The notes beneath the pieces were generated by a model. The model saw only the letters and a list, made by a program, of their open reading frames with translations. It was not told the DNA's origin and made no database searches. This document shows positions 1 to 5,023 of a stretch of 5,252 nucleotides of DNA, one piece after another. The translations under genes were made by a program, and so were the position numbers. Every line of letters starts with the position of its first letter. Within the stretch, counting starts at the first letter, position 1. Source of the stretch: JBLHKE01 sp047619485 (GTDB lineage Bacteria > Verrucomicrobiota > Verrucomicrobiia > Verrucomicrobiales > DEV007); the NCBI GenBank assembly GCA_047619485.1, contig JBLHKE010000575.1, positions 1-5,252 of the forward strand, written 5' to 3'.

Positions 1-1
1 G

Positions 2-508
2 CGCGGTCAGAAAATCTATGACGCGCTACACCAGCACCTGGTGAAGAATTACAAGTTCGACAAGAGAGCCAGCCTGCTTGCGCGTAGCCGTGGTGGTCTG
101 ATGCTCTACTGTTGGGCTGTCGCGAATCCCAAGAAGGTGCGCTGCGTTGCCGGAATTTACCCCGTGTGTGATCTGTCCAGCTACCCGGGCTTGGCGAAGG
201 CGTGTGGCGCCTACGGATTGAGCAAGGAGGAGCTGGAACAACAGCTCGACAAACACAACCCCATCCCACGGATCGAATCGCTGGTGAAGGCCAAGGTGCC
301 GATCTTTCACATCCACGGTGATGTCGATAAGGTCGTCCCGCTAGAGGCCAATTCCGGAGCACTGGTCGCGCGATATCAAAAACTCGGGGGCCAGGCTAAA
401 CTCAAAATTGCCAGCGGTCAGGGCCACAATATGTGGCGTGGGTTTTTTGAGTGCCAGGAGCTGGTCGATTTCGTGATCGAGCACGCGCGCCCTGCCGGCG
501 GTCTGTAG
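2..508 (+). CDS. Alpha/beta hydrolase, C-terminal part (5' end outside window)
   Basis: The reading frame is open from position 2 without a stop, so the gene enters from the left and only the last 168 residues are visible. A GTG at 41 exists, but it lies inside the conserved fold and is not the start. The fragment shows a serine-hydrolase triad: nucleophile elbow A-R-S-R-G-G with Ser at visible residue 29, Asp109 in HGDVDKVVP, and His142 in GQGHNMW. The HGxxDxxVP pattern and the C-terminal GHxxW resemble the prolyl-oligopeptidase/dienelactone-hydrolase branch of the alpha/beta hydrolases. The elbow has Ala where the usual G-x-S-x-G has its first Gly. No membrane segment is visible; any signal peptide would lie outside the window. 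The substrate cannot be read from this piece. An esterase acting on plant or algal glycans is a guess from the neighbouring CE15-like gene. The gene ends 78 bases before the convergent esterase. Family call firm, function open. Confidence 0.85.
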   Translation, partial: RGQKIYDALHQHLVKNYKFDKRASLLARSRGGLMLYCWAVANPKKVRCVAGIYPVCDLSSYPGLAKACGAYGLSKEELEQQLDKHNPIPRIESLVKAKVPIFHIHGDVDKVVPLEANSGALVARYQKLGGQAKLKIASGQGHNMWRGFFECQELVDFVIEHARPAGGL

Positions 509-586
509 GTGGAGGCGGTGATCCGACAGGTTCTTAAGTTAACGCCAATGGGCGCTGACCCCGCGCATCGGAGACGCACTGGACGA

Positions 587-1855
587 TTACTCTGAGGCGG
601 GCAGGCCGAGGTGCTTGTCGGCGAAATCCATGAACACCTTCCAGTCGGGCTCCCCAACGTTGTGTTTTCCCGGGCGCACGTGGTAGCCGACGATGCTGTC
701 GATCAAGTGATTCTCCTGCGGGTATTGCTTGCTGCCGATGGCTGCTTTGCCGAGTAGTTCGTAGACCGGACTGGCGGCGACGCAGGCGGCGAATTCACCT
801 TCGGGGTCGGCCCACTTGTCCCCTGTAGCACTGCACACGAGCGCTGGGCGTGGCGCGATGAGGCTGATCAGCAGGTGCTGGTCGAGTGGTAGCTTGTCCT
901 CGTTGTCCCCGAACTTCGCGAACTCGTCGCAGAACCAGTGTGGGAAATTCTTGTTGATGACGGCGACGGTCTCGCCGACCCGACGACGGCTGAGGGCGGC
1001 GCCGCCGCAGCCGGACTGGTTGCTGACGGTGAGCGCGAAGCGCGGGTCGAGCGCGCCGGCCAGCAGCGCGGTCTTGCCGTTGCGGCTGTGACCCATGACG
1101 CAGATGCGTTTGCTATCAATGTTAGGATCTTGTGCGAGGTAGTCGGCTGCCCGGCTCAATCCCCACGCCCATGCGGCGATGCAGCCCCACTCGTTCGCGC
1201 CTGGCTCCGTCTGGCCGTTCTTGTAGTAGTGTGGGTGGATCCCATCCGTCCAGTCATCCTTCTTGTCTGGGTCGATGTCGCCCTGGTAGAACGTCGCGAT
1301 CGCGTAGCCTCTGGCGATAGCCTGCTCGAACGGCCAGCGGCTAGCGGAGTCGCCGCGCTGGGATTCGTCGGCGAGGTTGTCCTTGCCATTGCGCACCCAG
1401 GTTTTGGTCAGGTGCACCTTCGGGTCGGCGAGCGTCGTGTGGTTGCCCTGGAAGTTGAGCCCGAGAAAGATCGGAGCTGGTTTTCCAGTGTTCGGGGTGA
1501 TGAGTAGTAGGTGGATCGGCGGAGCCGCCTCGGGGCCGAACTTGATCGAGACCTCTTTCAGGGTCGCCTTGCCGCCGAAGTAGTTTTTTTCCTCGCGGTC
1601 GATCTTGAATTTGATGTTCTGCGGTGCCCCGGGGGCTCTGCCGAACATGTAGTGCTCGAACAGGCGGACGACTTCCGGGCGGCGCTGGTTCTCCCAGGTG
1701 GCGGCGTCTTTGACCGGTCTACCGTCGAGCATCACCAGCGGGTGGGGGAGTTCCTTGGATTCGGGGAGGTCTGAAAACTTGGGCATGGTATCGGCTGCGA
1801 GGCACTGGGACGCAGTGATCGCGAGGAGGGCGGAGGCTAGGTTAATTCGGCGCAT
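587..1855 (-). CDS. Secreted CE15-like glucuronoyl/acetyl esterase
   Basis: A 422-residue serine hydrolase. CE15 enzymes cleave the ester between lignin alcohols and 4-O-methyl-glucuronic acid on xylan; related bacterial proteins are often named acetylxylan esterases. Residues 1-21 form a signal peptide (Arg-Arg, a hydrophobic core, then a C-L-A-A cleavage region), so export to the periplasm or outside is likely. The nucleophile is Ser257 in G-H-S-R-N-G-K, matching the CE15 G-C-S-R-x-G-K elbow with His for Cys. S-N-Q-S-G-C-G-G lies at 278-285, and the probable catalytic His398 is in the conserved R-P-G-K-H-N-V before D-W. Fungal CE15 enzymes have their acid in an E-S-G motif after strand 6. 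Here that position is Gln280, so the acid is probably in D-K-W-A-D-P-E-G-E (around Asp350). I chose the ATG at 1855 because it gives a clean signal peptide. The frame stays open upstream to 2104, but that extension overlaps accD and its N-terminus is not signal-like. No strong ribosome-binding site precedes the start. Confidence 0.88.
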   Translation of the reverse strand: MRRINLASALLAITASQCLAADTMPKFSDLPESKELPHPLVMLDGRPVKDAATWENQRRPEVVRLFEHYMFGRAPGAPQNIKFKIDREEKNYFGGKATLKEVSIKFGPEAAPPIHLLLITPNTGKPAPIFLGLNFQGNHTTLADPKVHLTKTWVRNGKDNLADESQRGDSASRWPFEQAIARGYAIATFYQGDIDPDKKDDWTDGIHPHYYKNGQTEPGANEWGCIAAWAWGLSRAADYLAQDPNIDSKRICVMGHSRNGKTALLAGALDPRFALTVSNQSGCGGAALSRRRVGETVAVINKNFPHWFCDEFAKFGDNEDKLPLDQHLLISLIAPRPALVCSATGDKWADPEGEFAACVAASPVYELLGKAAIGSKQYPQENHLIDSIVGYHVRPGKHNVGEPDWKVFMDFADKHLGLPASE

Positions 1856-1883
1856 ATTAGGATTCTGGCGGTAAAGATCGGTG

Positions 1884-1912
1884 TTGTCGAGTCGGCGGCT
1901 AGCAGCTAGCAT
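1884..1912 (+). promoter_or_regulatory. Possible sigma70-like promoter for accD
   Basis: TTGTCG (1884-1889) and TAGCAT (1907-1912) are separated by 17 bases. Each matches four of six consensus positions of the -35 and -10 boxes. Transcription would begin near 1919 and leave a leader of about 30 bases that consists almost entirely of the hairpin at 1922-1939. On the other strand, TCGACA (complement of 1885-1890) with CAGAAT (complement of 1862-1867), also 17 bases apart, could serve the divergent esterase. The two -35 boxes would overlap, and the esterase message would be almost leaderless. Such matches arise by chance and the organism's sigma-factor preferences are unknown, so this is a candidate only. 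Confidence 0.25.
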
Positions 1913-1921
1913 TGTTCCCCA

Positions 1922-1942
1922 ACCGCCCGATGCGGCGGTGAT
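1922..1942 (+). promoter_or_regulatory. Hairpin overlapping the accD ribosome-binding region
   Basis: ACCGCC (1922-1927) pairs perfectly with GGCGGT (1934-1939) around a six-base loop. The 3' arm and the bases after it, GGCGGTGAT (1934-1942), differ by one base from GGAGGTGAT, the complement of the 16S rRNA 3' end. The GGCGG core sits 10 bases before the accD ATG. This is the best Shine-Dalgarno candidate in the window, and the hairpin would bury it. The pairing is seen directly; a regulatory role is inference. Confidence 0.4.
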
Positions 1943-1948
1943 ACGATT

Positions 1949-2851
1949 ATGGCTATTTTTGAAAGACCACCCTTGCGAGTCGAGGGCGACAAGAAACGCG
2001 ACATGCCCGAAGGACTGTGGCACAAGTGCCCGAAATGCGGCGAGGTGATCCATGAACTCGAGCTGCAGCAGAGCCTGCGCATCTGTCGCAAGTGCGAGCA
2101 CCATTTCACGCTAAACGCCTTCGAGCGCGTGCTCTCGCTGGTCGATGCAGGTAGCTTCAAAGAGATCGGTGGCGACCTGACCAGCTCGAACCCGCTTGAT
2201 TTCGAAGGCTACGCGGCCAAGGTGGAAAAATACCAGAAGGTGACCGGTCTGTTCGACGCGGTGCTGACCGGCGAGGCGACCATGGGTGGTCACCCCAGCG
2301 TGATCGGCGTGATGGATTTCCGCTTTCTCGGTGCCAGCATGGGTTCGGTGGTCGGAGAAAAAATTACCCGTTCGATTGAGCATGCGACCGCGACTGATGC
2401 GGCGGTGATCTTGTTTTCTGCCTCCGGCGGTGCGCGTATGCACGAGGGGATCTTGAGCTTGATGCAGATGGCTAAAACCAGCGGTGCGCTGGCGCGTCAC
2501 GCTGAGGCGGGTCTGCCATTCTTTTCCGTGCTGACCCACCCGACCACTGGTGGGGTGACAGCGAGCTTCGCGACCCTCGGTGATGTGATCTTGGCGGAGC
2601 CAGGCTGCATGATCGGATTTGCTGGACCACGCGTGGTGAAGGAGACGACCCACCAGGAACTGCCCGAAGGATTCCAGACCGCCGAGTTCATGGAGAAGCA
2701 CGGTCTGGTCGATATGATCGTGCCACGCCCGCAGATGAAAGAGCGACTCACGCAGTTGATGGCGTTTACGCTGGCCCAAAAGCAAGCCAAGCCGAAGGCG
2801 AAGGCGAAAACAGCGAAAACGACGAAGGCTAAGAGGGCTAAGAAGGCGTAG
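1949..2851 (+). CDS. accD: Acetyl-CoA carboxylase carboxyltransferase subunit beta
   Basis: The beta half of the carboxyltransferase component of acetyl-CoA carboxylase. With AccA it moves the carboxyl group from biotin on AccB to acetyl-CoA, giving malonyl-CoA for fatty-acid synthesis in the cytoplasm. The 300 residues begin with the family's four-cysteine zinc ribbon: Cys27 and Cys30 (C-P-K-C), then Cys46 and Cys49 (C-R-K-C). The crotonase-like carboxyltransferase domain follows, with S-A-S-G-G-A-R-M-H-E-G at 157-167, P-T-T-G-G-V-T-A-S-F at 198-207 (the glycine pairs supply the oxyanion holes in this family) and I-G-F-A-G-P-R-V-V at 222-230. Length is close to the usual 280-305. The last 25 residues (276-300) form a Lys/Ala-rich tail with 10 lysines and no expected fold. 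The ATG at 1949 is chosen because the protein then starts just before the conserved zinc ribbon and a Shine-Dalgarno-like GGCGG lies 10 bases upstream. folC follows after 240 bases, the same gene order as in E. coli. No accA is in view. Confidence 0.97.
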   Translation: MAIFERPPLRVEGDKKRDMPEGLWHKCPKCGEVIHELELQQSLRICRKCEHHFTLNAFERVLSLVDAGSFKEIGGDLTSSNPLDFEGYAAKVEKYQKVTGLFDAVLTGEATMGGHPSVIGVMDFRFLGASMGSVVGEKITRSIEHATATDAAVILFSASGGARMHEGILSLMQMAKTSGALARHAEAGLPFFSVLTHPTTGGVTASFATLGDVILAEPGCMIGFAGPRVVKETTHQELPEGFQTAEFMEKHGLVDMIVPRPQMKERLTQLMAFTLAQKQAKPKAKAKTAKTTKAKRAKKA

Positions 2852-2971
2852 TCGGGTGATTGAAGTAGCACTGAGTTGCACTCCGCGCTCCACGGCTCCA
2901 GATCATCACCCTCCCAACGATGTCCACACTGTCGAGTACTGCGAATTGTGATCAATGCGCGCAAGTAGTGA

Positions 2972-3042
2972 GACCAAGGAGCCCGGGGCATCTCGCTCGG
3001 TCACTGAAAAACTTGGAGTGAGACGCCCCATGCTCCTTGATC
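2972..3042. repeat. Long imperfect palindrome (stem-loop) between accD and folC
   Basis: The two arms pair along about 24 positions. CAAGGAGC (2975-2982) pairs with GCTCCTTG (3032-3039). After a 2x2 internal loop (CC against AT), GGGGC (2985-2989) pairs with GCCCC (3025-3029). After one mismatch, TCTCGCTC (2991-2998) pairs with GAGTGAGA (3016-3023) with a single G-T wobble. The loop is 17 bases (2999-3015) and contains an A-run. Two more pairs extend the base beyond one mismatch (2972-2973 with 3041-3042). No T-run follows, so it is not a textbook intrinsic terminator for accD, whose stop is about 120 bases upstream. It could be a REP/MITE-like dispersed palindrome, a processed mRNA structure or a small RNA. 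I do not recognise the family. Confidence 0.7.
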
Positions 3043-3091
3043 AGCAATCGGGTCGGGATTCCATTTTTCACAAAATTTGATACGTGCCAGT

Positions 3092-4288
3092 ATGATGAAC
3101 TACGACGACGCGATCGAGTGGCTTTACGGTACTCAACTGTTCGGCATGAAGCTCGGGCTTGAGAGTGTCGCGGAGCTGCTAGGGACACTCGGCCTGCCTG
3201 CTGAGGAACAGAAGTTCATCCACGTCGCTGGAACCAACGGCAAGGGGTCGGTATGTGCGATGGCTGATTCGGTGTTACGCGAAGCTGGCTACCGTGTGGG
3301 GCTGTTTACTTCGCCGCATCTGGTGAGCTACCGCGAGCGCATCGTGGTGGATGGCGAGATGGTCGAGGAGGCACTGATCGGCGAGACGCTGACACGCATC
3401 CGTGAACTGGTCTCCGATTGGGAGACGCACCCGACCTTTTTCGAAATCACCCTCGCGCTGGCGATGTCGGTGTTCGCTGAGAAACGGGTCGAGGTGGTCG
3501 TGTTGGAGACAGGCATGGGCGGGCGGCTCGACGCGACCAATGTGGTGACGCCAGAGGTCTCGGTGATCACGCCGGTGGCTCTTGATCACATGCAGTGGTT
3601 GGGCGAGACCCTGGAGTTGGTTGCGGCCGAGAAGGCGGGAATTATCAAGCCCGGAGTGCCGGTGGTTTCGTCTCCACAGCTGATTGAGGTGCTCGGCGTA
3701 TTGAAGGCGCGCGCCGACGAGTGTGGCGTCGCGCTGGAGGAGGTGGCGGAAGAATACTCGGGGGAGGTCGGCCTGCTCGGTTCCCACCAGCGGATGAATG
3801 CAGCTGTCGCGTTAGCGGCGATCGTAGCTGGAGGATTTGAGATTTCCCAGCAGTCTGCGGCGAGTGGGTTGGCGAAGGTGTGCTGGCGGGCGCGATTCCA
3901 GAGGATCGGCGAGCGGCTGGTGATCGATGGCGCGCACAATCCCGCTGCGGCAAAAACTGCGGTCGCGAGTTGGCGTGAAGTGTTCGGTGATGAGAAAGCC
4001 ACCGTGATTTTCGGGGCGGTCGAGTCGAAAGACGTGAGCGGCGTGCTCGAGTCGCTCGCTCAGGTGGCTGGTCGCTGGGTGTTCACCAATGTCAATTCGG
4101 TGCGGAGCTTGGATGCGAGTGATCTGGCGCAGCTGGTGGATGGGGACGTCGTGGTCGTCAAAGATGCGCCGTCGGCATTGGCGGAGACCGCGGGGGACGC
4201 ACGTGTGCTTGTCTGTGGTTCGCTGTTCCTTGCGGGTGAGGTGTTGAGCCTGGTCGCGGGCGGCGACTTCGAACGCAGCGCGCAGTGA
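3092..4288 (+). CDS. folC: Folylpolyglutamate synthase / dihydrofolate synthase
   Basis: An ATP-dependent ligase of the Mur-ligase superfamily. It adds glutamate to dihydropteroate and/or to reduced folates in the cytoplasm, giving retained polyglutamylated cofactors. With ATG 3092 it has 398 residues, slightly short for the family (about 400-440). The P-loop H-V-A-G-T-N-G-K-G-S-V is at 44-54, followed by T-S-P-H-L-V-S-Y-R-E-R-I (73-84), F-F-E-I-T-L-A with a likely Mg-binding Glu118, E-T-G-M-G-G-R-L-D-A-T-N (139-150), and A-L-D-H (His166, likely metal ligand). E-K-A-G-I holds Lys181, the lysine carbamylated in Mur/FolC enzymes. The C-terminal domain carries V-I-D-G-A-H-N-P (277-284) and ends in V-C-G-S-L-F-L-A-G-E-V-L. 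ATG 3092 and ATG 3095 are adjacent and equally possible; homologues often begin M-N-Y, which favours 3095. The in-frame TTG at 3077 is less likely. No Shine-Dalgarno is visible. Whether it has one or both activities cannot be told from the sequence. Confidence 0.96.
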   Translation: MMNYDDAIEWLYGTQLFGMKLGLESVAELLGTLGLPAEEQKFIHVAGTNGKGSVCAMADSVLREAGYRVGLFTSPHLVSYRERIVVDGEMVEEALIGETLTRIRELVSDWETHPTFFEITLALAMSVFAEKRVEVVVLETGMGGRLDATNVVTPEVSVITPVALDHMQWLGETLELVAAEKAGIIKPGVPVVSSPQLIEVLGVLKARADECGVALEEVAEEYSGEVGLLGSHQRMNAAVALAAIVAGGFEISQQSAASGLAKVCWRARFQRIGERLVIDGAHNPAAAKTAVASWREVFGDEKATVIFGAVESKDVSGVLESLAQVAGRWVFTNVNSVRSLDASDLAQLVDGDVVVVKDAPSALAETAGDARVLVCGSLFLAGEVLSLVAGGDFERSAQ

Positions 4289-4296
4289 GGGGATTC

Positions 4297-4360
4297 AACC
4301 ACGAATAGACACGAATCTATATGAGCCGTGATTCGTGTGAATTGGTGTCCATTCGTGGTT
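4297..4360. repeat. ACACGAAT-type inverted repeat downstream of folC
   Basis: AACCACGAAT (4297-4306) is matched by ATTCGTGGTT (4351-4360), and GACAC (4308-4312) by GTGTC (4345-4349), so the outer stem has 15 pairs with one A/C mismatch. An alternative inner pairing joins ACACGAAT (4309-4316) to ATTCGTGT (4331-4338). Each arm therefore carries short tandem copies of a CACGAAT core about 10 bases apart. I recall similar AACCACGAAT/ACACGAAT repeats scattered in intergenic DNA of many environmental bacteria; that is memory, not a search. The element begins 8 bases after the folC stop. It may be a dispersed REP-like sequence that also protects or ends the folC message. Confidence 0.75.
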
Positions 4361-4374
4361 CCCGATCTTCAGTG

Positions 4375-4398
4375 TCCCGGCATCTCAACCTGCCGGGA
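4375..4398 (+). terminator. GC-rich hairpin, possible folC terminator
   Basis: TCCCGGCA (4375-4382) pairs perfectly with TGCCGGGA (4391-4398) around the eight-base loop TCTCAACC. The following bases, ACAATTTATG, contain only a short, interrupted T-stretch, so this is at best a weak Rho-independent terminator. It lies 86 bases after the folC stop and 58 bases before the cytochrome gene, a sensible place to separate the two transcripts. Operator or attenuator roles cannot be excluded. Confidence 0.45.
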
Positions 4399-4456
4399 AC
4401 AATTTATGCTCAAATTTTGCCAAGGCGTGGTTGTGTGTCGGGTGTAGCCTACTGTT

Positions 4457-4882
4457 ATGAAACTGGGTCATCTCTCTCTTGCTTCCGTGTTCCTCCTAAT
4501 GTGCGTCAGTTGCACGACGCTGCGGAAGGAAAAGGATTTGCCGGTCGGCGATGAGGTCGATTTCGTCGAGCACATCAAACCCATCTTGGGGGGACAGTGC
4601 ATCCAGTGTCACAACAAGACGACGGCACCGGATCGGGTGAGCTTCGAAACACGTGAGCTGGCGATGATGCCCGGCAGGCATGGTCAAGCGATCGTCCCCG
4701 GGGATCCGGATATCAGTCGTATGGTGAGTTTTATCAATGCGCCACGTGACACGGGAGTGGCGATGCCGCAGATGGGCCACGAAGTTTCCCAAGAGGATGC
4801 AGAGACGATCCGTGAATGGATTGCCGCCGGAGCGAAATGGCCGAGCGGATCGGCAGGCCGTGTGGCGTTGCCGGGTAGTTGA
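4457..4882 (+). CDS. Small c-type cytochrome lipoprotein, PSCyt1-like
   Basis: A 141-residue predicted exported haem protein. Residues 1-18 form a hydrophobic signal, followed by Cys19 in C-V-S-C-T-T. This resembles a lipobox with Cys rather than Leu at -3, so lipid anchoring is probable but not certain. Covalent haem c attachment is shown by C-I-Q-C-H at 48-52 inside F-V-E-H-I-K-P-I-L-G-G-Q, with His52 as the proximal ligand. Met103 in A-M-P-Q-M-G-H is the likely distal ligand. V-P-G-D-P-D-I-S (80-87) and W-I-A-A-G-A-K-W-P (121-129) match what I know of the Planctomycete cytochrome C (PSCyt1) domain, which normally sits at the N-terminus of much larger proteins with PSD1/PSCyt2 regions. Here it stands alone. 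It probably carries electrons in the periplasm; partner and pathway are unknown. ATG 4457 is the start that gives the signal peptide, and no Shine-Dalgarno is seen. Confidence 0.88.
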   Translation: MKLGHLSLASVFLLMCVSCTTLRKEKDLPVGDEVDFVEHIKPILGGQCIQCHNKTTAPDRVSFETRELAMMPGRHGQAIVPGDPDISRMVSFINAPRDTGVAMPQMGHEVSQEDAETIREWIAAGAKWPSGSAGRVALPGS

Positions 4883-4918
4883 TCGCTCCAATGCAGGACC
4901 TCGAACAGTAGAATGCCG

Positions 4919-4969
4919 CGCGCAGAGGCGCAGAGAATCGAAAATAGAAAAACTCTACGTCTCTGCGTG
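4919..4969. repeat. CGCAGAG/CTCTGCG palindromic repeat
   Basis: CGCAGAGGCGCAGAG (4921-4935) folds onto CTCTACGTCTCTGCG (4953-4967): 13 Watson-Crick pairs, one G-T wobble and one C/A mismatch. Two more pairs extend the base (4919-4920 with 4968-4969, one a wobble). The loop is an A-rich 17 bases. Each arm is a near tandem of a CGCAGAG-like unit. I remember closely similar GCAGAG/CTCTGCG palindromes from intergenic regions of many environmental bacterial genomes, which suggests a dispersed repeat, though this was not searched. It starts 36 bases after the cytochrome stop. No T-run follows, so it is not a standard terminator. Confidence 0.7.
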
Positions 4970-5023
4970 AGACTGACCCCTGACCGCGGTTGATTGGGCA
5001 GGTGGGCATGCTACTGGTTCGTC

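Noticed and set aside
555..562. CTGACCCC at 555-562, repeated at 4973-4980, as a possible shared mobile-element motif
   Set aside because: Eight bases is too short to call a repeat from two copies; the flanks differ and no inverted partner was found at either site.
509..586. Terminator between the convergent hydrolase and esterase genes
   Set aside because: Only very short pairings (such as CGCC-AATG-GGCG at 543-554) are present and no T-run follows on either strand.
938..1507. A 189-residue plus-strand open frame inside the esterase gene
   Set aside because: It is antisense to a well-supported gene, rich in Val/Arg/Ala as expected of a shadow frame in GC-rich DNA, and has no recognisable motif.
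1898..1910. GCTAGC-A-GCTAGC double palindrome as an operator
   Set aside because: The six-base units are too short to call, and nothing else in the window repeats them.
1856..2104. N-terminal extension of the minus-strand esterase up to 2104
   Set aside because: The added 83 residues overlap the start of accD on the other strand, look like antisense translation, and would bury a clean signal peptide that begins at 1855.
2111..2893. A 260-residue minus-strand open frame across accD
   Set aside because: It is antisense to accD, which has all family motifs; the translation shows only His/Arg/Leu-rich shadow composition.
3067..3096. TTCACA (3067-3072) and TATGAT (3091-3096), 18 bases apart, as a folC promoter
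   Set aside because: The -10 box would overlap the folC start codons, so transcription would begin inside the coding region.
3275..3787. A 170-residue minus-strand open frame inside folC
   Set aside because: It is a shadow of folC with no motif or start signal.
4321..4554. A 77-residue plus-strand open frame between folC and the cytochrome gene
   Set aside because: It begins inside the CACGAAT repeat, runs through the hairpin at 4375-4398 and overlaps the cytochrome start in another frame; no domain is visible.
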